This document shows positions 11,611-25,400 of a stretch of 64,000 nt of DNA, piece after piece. The notes beneath the pieces are model-generated. The model searched no databases. It saw nothing but the letters and a program-made list of their open reading frames with translations, and was not told the DNA's origin. The stretch lies in assembly GCA_030268105.1 (NCBI GenBank), contig BSDZ01000103.1:1058501-1122500 (forward strand). The letters run 5' to 3'. The position numbers were made by a program, and so were the translations under genes. Numbering within the stretch: the first letter of the stretch is position 1; each line of letters opens with the position of its first letter. The stretch comes from Volvox africanus. Its lineage: Eukaryota > Chlorophyta > Chlorophyceae > Chlamydomonadales > Volvocaceae.

Positions 11611-13430
11611 ATTTCAGGGAAAGCCCGTGTGAATCCCTTTGAGCTATCCTTACTATTATCCACCGAATCCTGAAACTATTCGTACTGGAGTGTATCCCCG
11701 TGTGCCCTGAGGTTTTCTTTGGGTCAAGGCCAGTTAAACGGCGAGGTGCTCCTCAGGGCCAAGCGTTGGAGATATCATGTCTGTGCGTATGTCTGTTCGT
11801 CGATCTATTGTTTCGTTTTGTTGCAATCATGTATGCTCCCCATCATCATCACGGTATTTAACGCGCCGGGCTAACTAAGCTACTGCCGCCACCACCGCCA
11901 TCACCGCGATTTGTATCGCCATGGGATCATGAGCAGCAGCCACAGCAGCAGTAGCTGTCGGGCGAGCGATTAGAAGTTCTTGCGGTATTTGAGTCTCTTT
12001 TCATGTGGCTATGTTCGAACAGGAAACAGCATGACACCCACTGACAGCAGCAGAATTCCTGTGCCCTTCTGGAACGTGCACACGCGTGTATGAGGCCGCA
12101 TGTTCATTGCTAGGTAACGATCTTTAAACGAAATGAGGACTGGTGCTTGTACGAGCGGGCGGGGGGTATAAAACGATTTCCATGACGTTAGGAACCCAAG
12201 TCAACCGCTTGGCTTGAGTCTCCGTGCCTTCTCAAAACCGCGTGCACGTATTTCCTTGGGACGGGGGTTGTACTGACTTATGGGACAGGCAAAGGAAGGC
12301 TTATGGAAGTGGGGCCTCAAGTGTGGGCAGATCTAGTGTATTTGTAGGTTATGGGGATAGGTGGGGTAGGGCGATCGCCTGGCCCACGGCGATGTGGGCT
12401 CGTGGGCAATCCTCCCTCCTCATGGCACGGGAGTGTACAATTCGTTACGGCGGCGGGAGAAGGAAGACGCCTGTCGTTAAGTGATTGTAATTTCTCGCCC
12501 AACAGAAAAAGTGATCCAACCGTGTAAGCACGCAATCAACGTAGGGCTGCAGAACGCATGTTCAGGTGCCACGATGGTGATGAAGTAACAGCCGACGGCA
12601 CGAAGCCACAGCGGGGCAGTACAGGGAAAAACTTGGGGTGAGAGGAATCAACGGTTGCTGGAGAAGCTATCGGGCGCAAACTGGCCAAGGTCCGTGTTGC
12701 AGAAAAAGACACGCAGGTAAGGTCAGACGCGCTCACAGCTGGTGAAATTACGGGGTAAGTGATTAAGGTTAGGATGCTGAAGTAGCGATTTCTTGTGGCT
12801 TTTTTGTGCCGCAACATCTAAGCAGTAGGCACTACTGACTAGCCGATGAACTACGGCCGGTGCAGAGGTGCGTTGTTTTACGCAAAAAGGTTGTTTAGAT
12901 ACCCTTACATTAAAACTCCTACATATGTACAAGGCAAAGTGGGAGGTTTCATTCCAGTAAAAAAAATAACAGGATTGCAACACCCCCGCGCGGCGAAGAT
13001 AAACAAGTCGGATTTCGGATTGCCCGTTTCATCATAAGCACCTGTCTAAGACATAAGCTTTTTTGAACTTGGGTGGGTTTTGTAGCGCAATCTTCGACGG
13101 TCTACATACCTTGTTATTTTCCATGCGTTGAACTGGTTCCCCGGCAGGTACGACATGCTGCATTTTTCTCACAAGGCCACCCCAAACATTGCGGAATAGA
13201 ATTGATTATTGATAGATTTAAAAAGTCTTTCTGTTTAGATAATTATAATGGACGTCTGATCTCCCTGCGACTTTGACGTTTATATTAGACCTCATCGCTA
13301 TAATAGGTCGCTGGGGAACAAATTTACAATTGTACAGATAACTATCAAAAGAACCACAATTGAGTGAAGAGTGAATGAATGTAACTTGTAAGCAACATTC
13401 GAAATTTGTGTCAGCTTGCAGGGTGGCGCC
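11611..13430. other. Intergenic region upstream of the giant gene
   Basis: No supported gene. It should contain the 3' end of the unknown gene (a TGTAA occurs at 12486-12490) and the promoter of the giant gene. Open frames here are short and without motifs. Confidence 0.45.
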
Positions 13431-16400
13431 ATGGCCCGTCGGGGCCATGCGAACTGCCGCCTAACTTCTTGCATAATTAATCTTCTATGGATAACTGGGC
13501 TTCGACTGGCGTTTGGTACAGCTTTAATAAAAAGGGAAGGCTCTGACGGTTCTGCTAGACATCCTCGTGACTGGCATTCTTTGGAGTCGAACAGCTTACA
13601 GAATGAGGATGCCCATTCCGACAACTTGATAGGGATAAATCCTTCGCTGATCCGTTGGGGCTTTGACGGCGTTATCGGTGTGGACGGCGTCAATGATACG
13701 GTCAACCCTGAGTCACAGCTTTGGCGCTGCTCTTTCAGCTGCCTTGATTCGAATCAGGTGTTCTTTGTAAGAACCCGGCCCTCTAAAGATGGCCATCCTA
13801 TATTTTGTGACTTTCCGGGTAGCCAATTCTGGTCTAGCTGTAACAACAGCGACCGTAAGGCAACGCCCCGGCCTGTACGAGTGGCGTTACAACGTAGTAT
13901 GGCTGCAAAAGACAGCTCGATGCTAATGTGGACCACGCGCTATCGGGCAGTGCTGGGAGTGTACACGCACGCAGCCATCCTCGCGGCGCGGTACTTGTCT
14001 CGGACAGATAACCTGATGCTTGCAATCAACGTCGACGCAGGTCCAGATCTTGGGAGCGCTGGAGGATACTGGCAGCTGCGCTGCAAGGGCCACGGCGGGC
14101 AGGCCTTTGCTGCACTCTCGCTGAGTGCAACAGCGATTCAGTTCAGCAGCCGCGACGGCCACCCTGCCCTTATCTTGCTAACATTCCAACTTCCCTCTTC
14201 CTTGTTATCCCAGGCAGCCGACAGCGACGGGGTCAGCGCTGCCAACACGAGGAGTGGGGAGTGGCATCTGCATGGGCTTGCAGGCTGCCATGTAAGCTTG
14301 CTCCACAGCACCCTTGATGCTCTAGCGCTCCCCGACGTCTTCGTGGACAGCACAAGCTCGGAGCCCACGGCTTGCATTGGCGAGATATTTTCCACCCTGG
14401 AGAATGCCCACCTGCATGGCGAATCCCCCAATGGCGTTGTGGGCACACGCCAAGCTGGGGCTGCCGCTTTTGATGATCAAAGCGACGGTGTGGTAGAGCT
14501 CTGGCGTGATGCTTTACCTCGATCGCTACTGCAGTGGCTGTACCCTGAGCTGCCTCCGGATCCGCCTGCGCCGCCTAATCCCCCACGGCGTCCAAGGGCT
14601 CCCCGTAAGCCTCGTCCACCAATGCCGCCGCCGCCACCTCGTCCGCCGGGCCCCAGGGCAGTTGTAGCACAGATATCCAACGCCCAGCCGTCCAGCCCGC
14701 AACAACCGCTGCCGCTCCAGCCATCAGCTGCGTCAGCACCGCCGCCGCTGCCAGGCAGGCAAGCCAGCCGAAGGATTCAGGCGTTCACGTATCCTGATCT
14801 TCCGCCGGACGCCCCAGCGTACCCATATCCCCCACGAGCGCCTCGGCCGCCTCGGCCACCGCCCCCCCCTCGGCCTCCACCGCCTCCTAGACCTCCGAGG
14901 CCGCCACGACCACCAGCGATGCCAGCAGCTCCGTTAACACCGAGCCCGCCTAAACCACCCGTCCCCAGCCCGTCGCCACCAAGTCCTGACCCCCCAAGTC
15001 CTGACCCACCTAGTCCTGAACCGCCGAGTCCAGAACCGCCGAGTCCGGAGCCCCCCAGTCCAAAGCCATTGGCTCCCAAAATGCCACGGTTTCCACCACG
15101 GCCCCCGACACCCCCAAGGCCTCCGCCTCCGCCTCTACCGCCAGATATGCCGTACCCGCCTGGGTTCCCAACTCCGCCAGCACCGACAGCCCCATCCTTT
15201 CCTAACTATCCGAACTTTCCGCCCTTCATCCCTCTCCCACCTTCCATGCCACCCCCGCCAAAGCCACCTGCTCCACCCTCGCCGCCGCTGCCCAAGCCCC
15301 CGGTGCCTCGACCGCCATCTCCAACTCCACGTCCGCCATCACCCATGCCTATGCCTCCTCGCCCGCACCCACCTTCGCCGTCTCCGGCGGGAACGCCACC
15401 AAGCCCACCTAATCCTTCACCGCCAAAGCCCCCACACGCTCAACCTCCACCCGCTAACCCTCCACTGGTACCCCCAGCGCCTCCCGTGCCGCTGCCTCCT
15501 TCCCCAATGCCGCATCCTTCGCCCTTGGCTTCACCGCACCTGCAGCCTGGCCTGCCCCGTCCGCCGCCGTCTGTACCTCTGCCTCCAACCCTCGCGCCGC
15601 CAACGCCACATCCACCCATCGACCTACCTCCACAGCCATCTCCACCACCTCCGTCGCCCTTGCCACCAAGCCCTAATCCTCCATCCCATGAACTGTCACC
15701 ATTACCGCCGAGTCAATATCCTCCGTTCCCGCAGCCACCAAGTCCTCCTCTTCCTTTGCCGCCAAGCCCACATCCCCCACCCTACCGAAATCCCCCAGGA
15801 CCCGATCCACCGTCACCAGCACCGCTGAGCTATCCGCCGCCTTCAGCTCTAGCCGCCCCTCCTATCAGTTCACCTTGGCCGGCCAGTCCATCATCACCTC
15901 TTATGCCGGCAACGCTCAGCTATTCACCGCAACCAGCTGACCATCAGCCGAAGCCACCAGAACCCAGCGTCCCAGATATACCGCAGCAGTCAGCGCCGCC
16001 TACAACTCCAAGTTCGCTACATCCACCCACGCCGCCATTGTACCCATCGCAGACAGTGCCACCGTCATCGCATCCACCACCGGCCTCGCCATCGCATCCA
16101 CTTGAGCCAGGACCGTCATCACTTCCGCCGTTACCACAGCTAGGGTTAGTTCCACGACCACCAACACCATGGCATCCCCCGAGTGTGACACAACCGCCAT
16201 GGCCTTTAGGACCAAACCCCCGAGTGCCGTTGCCACAGCCGCCTAGCCTACCATTAATCCAAGCACCGCCGCCAAAAATACACACAGATAGCCCTATCAC
16301 ACAGATGCCCAGCCCTTCGCCGTCATCCCAGCAAACCATTCTGCCACCACAGCCGCCAGCTCCGTCATATCCTACGTATCCGCCAGGCGCACAACCACCT

Positions 16401-19400
16401 CAGCTGCCAGCACCTGCACCAGAAGTGATACCGCCAGCACCACCGCAACCGTCAGGTGCCCTGCCACTTCAGCCACCAGCGCCGTCATATCCTACGTACC
16501 CATCAGGCGCACAACCGCCACAGCCGTCAGTGCCGTCGCACCTGTCAGGCGCGCCGCCAGCACAACCGCCAGCACCGTTGCACCCGTCAGGGGAACCGCC
16601 ACCTCAGTCGACAGCACCTCCAGTCCCTATGTACCCGTATGACGCGCCACCAACACAGCCGCCAGCACCATCATATCCATCAGATGCACCGCCGAATCAG
16701 CCAACAGCACCGTCACACCCATCACCTGCACCGCCGAATCAGCCAACAACGCCGGTGCATCCGTACGGCGCTCCCCCAAACCAGCCGACAGCACCGGAGC
16801 ATCCATCAGATGCACCGCCAAGCCAGCACCCAGCACCGTCACATCCGTATGGCGCACCGCCGAATCAGCCGACAGCGCCATCGGCTGCACCACCAACACA
16901 GCCGACAGCGCCCTCATACCCATCTGGTGCGCCGCCAACACAGCCAACAGCGCCGTCGTACCCGGCAGGTGCGCCGCCAAGTCAGCCCCAAGCACCATCA
17001 CATCCATCGGCCGCACCACCAACACAGCCGCCAGCGCCAACGTACCCATTTGGTGCGCCGCCAACACAGCCGACAGCGCCCTCGTTCCCATCTGGTGCGC
17101 CGCCAACACAGCCGCCAACACCGTCGTCCCCGGCAGGTGCGCCGCCAATAGCGCCGTCGTACCCATCTGGTGCGCCGCCAACACAGCCGACAGCGCCGTC
17201 GTACCCATCTGGTGCGCCGCCAAGTCAGCCAACAGCACCGTCGTACCCATCTGGTGCGCCGCCAACACAGCCGACAGCGCCGTCGTACCCATCTGGTGCG
17301 CCGCCAAATCAGCCAACAGCGCCCTCGTACCCATCTGGTGCGCCGCCAACACAGCCGACAACACCGTCGTCTCCAGCAGCTGCACCACCAACACAGCCGA
17401 CAGCGCCGTCGTACCCATCTGGTGCGCCGCCAACACAGCCAACAGCGCCGTCGTACCCATCTGGTGCGCCGCCAACACAGCCAACAGCGCCGTCGTCCCC
17501 GGCAGGTGCGCCGCCACGTCAGCCTCAAGCACCGTCACATCCGTACGGCGTACCACCAACACAGCCGACAACACCGTCGTCCCCGGCAGGTGCGCCGCCA
17601 ACACAGCCAACAGCGCCGTCGTACCCGGCAGGTGCGCCGCCAACACAGCCGCCAACACCGTCGTCTCCAGCAGCTGCACCACCAACACAGCCGACAGCGC
17701 CGTCATACCCATCTGGTGCGCCGCCAACACAGCCAACAGCACCGTCGTCTCCGGCAGGTGCGCCGCCACGTCAGCCTCAAGCACCGTCACATCCGTACGG
17801 CGTACCACCAACACAGCCGACAGCGCCGTCATACCCATCTGGTGCGCCGCCAACACAGCCAACAGCACCGTCGTCTCCGGCAGGTGCGCCGCCACGTCAG
17901 CCTCAAGCACCGTCACATCCGTACGGCGTACCACCAACACAGCCGACAACACCGTCACATCCATCAGCCGCACCACCAACACAGCCAACAGCGCCGTCGT
18001 ACCCATCTGGTGCGCCGCCAACACAGCCAACAGCGCCGTCGTACCCGGCAGGTGCGCCGCCATCACAGCCAACAGCACCGTCATCCCCGGCAGGTGCGCC
18101 GCCAACACAGCCAACAGCGCCGTCATCCCCGGCAGGTGCGCCTCCAAGTCAGCCCCAAGCACCGTCACATCCATCAGCCGCACCACCAACACAGCCGACA
18201 GCGCCCTCGTACCCATCTGGTGCGCCGCCAACACAGCCAACAGCGCCGTCGTACCCGGCAGGTGCGCCGCCAAGTCAGCCCCAAGCACCCTCACATCCAT
18301 CAGCCGCACCGCCAATACAGCCGACAGCGCCGTCGTCCCCAGCAGCTGCGCCGCCAACACAGCCAACAGCGCCGTTGTTCCCAGCAGCTGCGCCGCCAAC
18401 ACAGCCGATAGCGCCATCATACCCTGCAGGTTCGCCTCCAAGTCAGCCCCAAGCACCGTCACATCCATCAGCCGCACCACCAATACAGCCGACAGCGCCG
18501 TTGTCCCCAGCAGCTGCGCCGCCAACACAGCCAACAACGCCGTCGTTTCCTGCAGGTGCGCCGCCAACACAGCCGACAGCGCCGTCATACCCTGTAGGTG
18601 CGCCTCCAAGTCAGCCCCAAGCACCCTCACATCCATCAGCCGCACCGCCAAATCAGCCGACAGCGCCGTCGTTCCCATCTGAAGTGCCGCCAACACAGCC
18701 AACAGCGCCGTTGTACCCAGCAGCTGCGCCGCCAACACAGCCAACAGCGCCGTCGACCCCGGCAAGGGCACCGCCAACACAGCCAACAGCGCCCTCGTAC
18801 CCATATGATGCACCGCAGTCACAGCCGACAGCGCCGTCATCCCCGGCAGGTTCGCCGCCAACACAGCCAACAGCGCCGTCGTACCCATCTGGTGCGCCGC
18901 CATCACAGCCAACAGCGCCGTCATCCCCGGCAGGTGCGCCGCCAACACAGCCAACAGCGCCGTCGTCCCCTGCAGGTGCGCCGCCAACACAGCCAACAGC
19001 GCCGTCATACCCTGTAGGTGCGCCTCCAAGTCAGCCCCATGCACCCTCATATCCATCAGCCGCACCGCCAAATCAGCCAACAGCGCCGTCGTACCCATCT
19101 GACGTGCCGCCAACACAGCCAACAGCGCCGTTGTACCCAGCAGCTGCGCCGCCAACACAGCCAACAGCGCCGTCGACCCCGGCAAGTGCACCGCCAACAC
19201 AGCCAATAGCGCCCTCGTACCCATCTGATGCACCGCAGTCACAGCCAACAGCGCCGTCGTACCCATCTGGTGCGCCGCCATCACAGCCAACAGCGCCGTC
19301 GTACCCAGCAGCTGCGCCGCCATCACAGCCAACAGCGCCGTCATCCCCGGCAGGTGCGCCGCCAACACAGCCAACAGCGCCGTCGTACCCATCTGATGCA

Positions 19401-22400
19401 CCGCCAACACAGCCGACAGCGCCGTCGTCTCCGGCAGGTGCGCCGCCAACACAGCCAACAGCGCCGTCGTACCCATCTGATGCGCCGCCATCACAGCCAA
19501 CAGCGCCGTCGTACCCGGCAGGTGCGCCTCCAGCACAGCCAACAGCGCCGTGGTACCCATCTAGTGCGCCGCCAACACAGCCAACAGCGCCGTCGTACCC
19601 GGCAGGTGCGCCGCCATCACAGCCAACAGCGCCGTCATACCCGGCAGGTGCGCCTCCAAGTCAGCCCCAAGCACCGTCACATCCATCAGCCGCACCACCA
19701 ACACAGCCAACAGCGCCGTCGTACCCATCTGGTGCGCCGCCAACACAGCCAACAGCGCCGTCGTACCCGGCAGGTGCGCCGCCATCACAGCCAACAGCAC
19801 CGTCATCCCCGGCAGGTGCGCCGCCAACACAGCCAACAGCGCCGTCATCCCCGGCAGGTGCGCCTCCAAGTCAGCCCCAAGCACCGTCACATCCATCAGC
19901 CGCACCACCAACACAGCCAACAGCGCCGTCGTACCCATCTGGTGCGCCGCCAACACAGCCGACAGCGCCGTCGTACCCGGCAGGTGCGCCGCCATCACAG
20001 CCAACAGCACCGTCATACCCGGCAGGTGCGCCGCCAACACAGCCGACAGCGCCGTCGTACCCATCTGGTGCGCCGCCATCACAGCCAACAGCGCCGTCAT
20101 CCCCGGCAGGTGCGCCTCCAGCACAGCCCCAAGCACCGTCACATCCATCAGCCGCACCACCAACACAGCCAACAGCGCCGTCGTACCCGGCAGGTGCGCC
20201 GCCATCACAGCCAACAGCACCCTCATCCCCGGCAGGTGCGCCGCCAACACAGCCGACAGCGCCGTCGTCCCCGGCAGGTGCGCCACCAACACAGCCAACA
20301 GCGCCCTCGTCCCCATTTGGTGCGCCGCCAACACAGCCAACAGCGCCGTCGTACCCGGCAGGTGCGCCGCCAACACAGCCAACGGCGCCCTCGTACCCAT
20401 CTGGTGCGTTGCCAACACAGCCAACAGCGCCGTCGTCCCCGGCAGGTGTGCCGCCACGTCAGCCTCAAGCACCGTCACATCCGTACGGCGTACCACCAAC
20501 ACAGCCGACAGCGCCCTCGTACCCATCTGGTGCGCCGCCAACACAGCCGACAGCGCCGTCGTACCCGGCAGGTGTGCCGCCAACACAGCCCCAAGCACCG
20601 TCACATCCTCCAGGCGCACCACCAACACAGCCAACAGCGCCGTCGTACCCTTTGGCTGCACCACCGACACAGCCGCCAGTGCCGTCGTTTCCGTTACATG
20701 CACCGCTAGAACTACCTCCAGCACCTGGACATCCATCAGGCGCACCACCAAGACAGCCACCAGCCACCCCGTCGAATCCATCAGATGTGCCAACAAATCA
20801 GCCCACAGTACCGGCTCATCCGTACGGCAAACCGCCAACACAGCCACCAGGGCCGTCGCATCTGTCTGATGCGCCGCCGTCACAGCCACCAGTGCCATCA
20901 TACCCGTCAAATGCGCCGCCATCACAGCCACCAGCGCCGTTGTATCCGTCAGATGCGCCGCCAAATTGGCCCCCAGCACCGGCGCATCCGTATGGCGCAC
21001 CACCAACACAGCCAACAGCACCGGCGCATCCGTCAGATGCACCACAAAATCAGCCGACAGAGCCATTGAACCCCCCAGCTGCACCGCCTAATCAGCCAAT
21101 AGCGGCGTCTCCACCATCATACCTTCACGCACCGCCGCCGTTGCTGGTGTATCCTCCAACTGTACCATCACCGAAGTTTTCACCGATGCCGTCGGGGCAA
21201 CCTCCCAGCCCGCCGACACTTCCAGCCCCATACTCACCCACGCAGTTTTCGTTACCGCCGTCAGCACCCCCAGCAGGCCTTCCGCCGCCCCGCACGCCAA
21301 CGTACTCCCCAGCCACTCCAGCGTTTCCAAAGGCCCCGTCCTCCCCATTCCCAACGATACCGTTAGCACAGGCGCCCTTCTCGCCACCATACATACCAGG
21401 ATTTCCAGGTCGCCCAACCATACAGCCCCCTTCACCGCCCAGCAGTCCGGAACCAGCACCGACTTATCCAGGGTCACAGCTACAGCCGCCATACCCCGGT
21501 CCATCGGCACCCACCACAACGCCGCCAGCGGAACCAATCTCCCCGCTACTTCCACCGCCGTCTCCATTGCCCTCCACACCGCCGCCTCCGCAGCCACCCC
21601 CATATCCAACTTACCTCTCTTATCAGCCACCTTCACCCTACCTTCCCAGCACCCTTCCAGTATCCCCGTCGCCTAGTCCGCCGCTTTCCCCACCATTTAT
21701 CTTGCAACCACCGCCTCCGCAATCTTCACCAAGCGCCCCGCCGCCGGTATCTCCATCGCTGTTTTATCCTCCATGGCTTCCGCCGCCGTCGCCATCAGCA
21801 CCGTTCCCTGCCGTCCCACTCCAGTATCCGCCGTCACCGTCAGCCCCATCTCAGCCGCCGCCGTCAATACCATCGCCGTCCACTCCTCAGGCTACATCAC
21901 CAATGCGGCCGGCCCGCCCGCAGCTGCCGCTGTACCCACCGCAGCCACATGTTCCCCAGTCGCCGGCCTATCCTGGTCCTATTGTGGTGCCGCCGTCGCC
22001 GTCAATACCTCAGCAACCCAGTCCATCCCCTGTTGTTTCCGCCCCGCCTTTCTCGTTGGCGCCGATACAACCTGCCACTGAGCTTCCGCCGCCACCTGGT
22101 TCGTTGCCGCCTTCCTCGCCCTGGATGCCCTCGCCGGCGACCCCCACGCCGCCACTTGTCCACCCGCCCTCGCCGTCCGACCCATCGGTCCCTTCGAACC
22201 CGTTACAGCCCTCTCCATCATCTCTCCCTCCCTATCAATCTTCTCCAGCTCATCCACCGCTGCCCAGTTATCCTCCAGTTGACTTGCCGCCAGCCCCAAA
22301 ACCCTTCACCCGATCCCCTCCTGTTACACAGCTCCCCAGCTATCCAGCTGTCCCAGCTTATCCGCCCCCGTCGGCCCCGACGCCCAGCGCGCCCCCTCCT

Positions 22401-25400
22401 GAGCCACAGCAGCCCAACCCGCTTCCTCCCATTCCAGTTTCACCCACGCCCGACCAGCCTCCAAACCAGCCGCCGCTAGATCATCCTCCATCGTCGCTGG
22501 CACCACCGCCCCTCGCCTCCCTGTACTCCCCGCAGGCACCGCCGCCGCCAGCACACATTCCCGGGGACCAACCGCCGCCACAGCAACCATCGCCATCCCC
22601 ATCCACGCCATCGGCACCGCCGCCTCCTGGCTCTCCTAGCCCATCATCTTCCCCGCCCTTACAACCACCCAGCTACCCTTTGTACCCGCTACATCCACCA
22701 CCGTCACTCTCCACCAACCCATCACCTCAGGTACCGACATCTCCGTCAGCACCCGGTCCGCTGCAAGCCCCTCCGCTGCTACCATCGGTATTGCCACCAC
22801 CGTACTCCCCTCTAATGCCGTTACTGCCGCAGCCGCCAATTTATACTCATCCGCTGCCGCCGTCACTATCACCACTTCCGTCAGCACCGACAGCGCCACC
22901 TCACCAGCCTGCCATTCCATCATCACCTCTTCCCCTGGCACCAACCTTCCCAGTATCACCGTCGCCATCACTGTCGACATCACCACCCTTAGCATCACCT
23001 GGGAGCCCCGATGCTCCGCACCCGCCACAACCTGCTCCTCTCCCTTCACCGCAGCAGCCAAACTCGCCAGCACCCTACCCCACGATGTCGCCATCATCAC
23101 CACCATCAGTTCCACCATCACCCCCAATGCTGCAGCCTCCAAGGTATCCAATCGGCCAGGCGCCACAGGTTCCCCAGCCGCACAACCCATTCTCGCCACC
23201 GTCATATCCACACCCTGCGCTGGCACAGCCCCAGGCTCCGGCACCACCGCCGCTGCCGCCGCCGCCCTTATACGCTCCCCAAGTCCCAATGTCGCCGCCA
23301 CCAGTGCCGTCGTCCGCGTCGCGCGTTCCGCCGCCGCTGCCAGGTGTTCCGGATGTCCCACTTCAGCCACCTCCAACCTCACCGCTGTCCCCTGGACCCC
23401 AGAACCCTCCGGATGCACCAGCGCCACTTTCCCCGCCGTTCCTTCTGCAGCCAATCTCACCGCCTCAGCCTTCCTCGCCGCCCTCGCATCCTCCAATGGC
23501 ATATCCATCACCGCTGTTACTTCCGATGATTCCAGAAGTTCCGCCAGGGGAGCCTCCCAGCCCGTCGCCCCTTTCTCCACAGACACCTCCACAACACCCA
23601 TCGGCCCCTCCGTTGCCTATATATTTGCCTCAGCAGCCCCCGCCATGGTCACCATCGTTGCCGCTGTTCCCCTCTCCCCCCACCTCTACTCCAGCAGCGC
23701 CGCCGCCAGAAGTCCCTATGCCGTCGCCACCACTACCATCGCCACCTGTGCATCCAACAGGTCCGTCGTCACCGCCATCGCCACCTGATATGCCTATGGA
23801 TCCTGGTGGACCGACTCCACCTCAATCACCGCCACTGGCGCCATCACAGCCTCCTCCGTTGCACTCCCCGGGTATGCTGTCACCGCAGTCGCCGTCTCCT
23901 CCAGCTTCGCTGCCGCCTGATCCAACTCCGACCTCAGTTGCGCAGCCGCCTATTCCCACGTCGTTAAGTCCCCAGCTTCCTGCAATCCCGGGCCCTTCGC
24001 GGCCTCCTTTTCCGCCAACCTATCCTCCGCCTTACCATCAGTTGCCGTTACCGCCAGCCCCATCTCCGACCATGGGGTATCCCCCTGCCGTGCCGCTACC
24101 AACTCCTGGCGCTCTGCCGCCGCCGCCGCCGTCTGCACCGCTGTATTCCCCACCTGCGGCGCCACCGCCGTCATTACCGTCGCCACGATTACCACAGCCA
24201 TCTGCTCCTCGTCGGCCAGCGCCAGCGCCACTGCCGCCTGAAGCTGTTTCGCCTCTCCAACCGCCAAGCTCCTCGCCGCCCGCCCCACAGGCACCTGGAT
24301 ATCCATACCTCCCCAATTACAGCCCACCTTCCTCAAAGCCGTCTCCAACAATCCCGCGGGCGCCTATCCCTGAGACTTCCATCTCCCCACCGCCTTTTGT
24401 GCCGCCTCAATTATATCCGCCAGTACACCCATCGCCATTGCGGCCGCAGCATCCGCGGCCACTATCCCCTCACCCCAAGGCACCATTACCATGGCCGCTG
24501 ACGCCGCCAGCAGATCTATCCCCACCAGCTCCCAGCCCGACAGCTCCTCCTGTGTCCCAGCCGATGGTCCCATCGTCGCCCCCCTATCCTGTGCGCCCGT
24601 CCTCACCTGCAGTTCCATCGGGCCCAGAAGGCCGCACTCCGCCGATGCTGCAGTCGCCATCACCCTCGCCGTCCTACCCTCAGCAGCTCCCAATGCCACT
24701 CCTGCCGCCGCAGCCATCAGCATCCTTGCCATTGGTTCCACCGTACCCGGCTGATCCATTGCGACAGCCCACCGTTCCGCCACCGTCCTCCGCCCTTGTG
24801 CCAGGCCAGCCAGATCACCCACCATCACCGCACGCGCCAGCGACTTCTCCACCGAACGTCCCACTTATCCCAGAGAAGCCGTCATATCCACACCCTGCGC
24901 TGGCACAGCCCCAGGCTCCGGCACCACCGCCGCTGCCGCCGCCCTTATACGCTCCCCAAGTCCCAATGTCGCCGCCACCAGTGCCGTCGTCCGCGTCGCG
25001 CGTTCCGCCGCCGCTGCCAGGTGTTCCGGATGTCCCACTTCAGCCACCTCCAACCTCACCGCTGTCCCCTGGACCCCAGAACCCTCCGGATGCACCAGCG
25101 CCACTTTCCCCGCCGTTCCTTCTGCAGCCAACCTTACCGCCTCAGCCTTCCTCGCACCCTTCAAGTTTTCCACCACCATATCCTCCATCCAATACCGACA
25201 TTCCTTTGCATCAACCGCCAAATCCCCCGCCCTTCAACCTGCAGCCGCCTTCTGGAAACTCTCCGTCTCCATTCCCATTCCCTTCCTATCCAACGAGTCC
25301 CATGGCGAATCCTCCATCCCATTCCCCCTCCTCCCCTCAGCGCCCCGCTCCACTGTGGCCGTCTAACCGTCCGCCCTCAATCCCACCTCCCACCAGCTCT

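Noticed and set aside
13416..13430. Upstream TTG as start of the giant protein
   Set aside because: A non-ATG start is unlikely. The ATG at 13431 has an excellent context (GCGCCATGG) and directly precedes a signal peptide.
16627..19560. Minus-strand open frame of 977 codons (and 507 codons at 19561-21084) across the repeat
   Set aside because: The 42-bp unit is a multiple of three and has no stop in most frames, so the frame is a mirror of the repeat. The predicted peptide is a monotonous AAHQMGTTALLAVL pattern with no signals.
17170..20709. Plus-strand QHSRQRRRTHLVRR-type open frames
   Set aside because: These are shifted-frame readings of the same coding minisatellite inside exon 1 of the giant gene.
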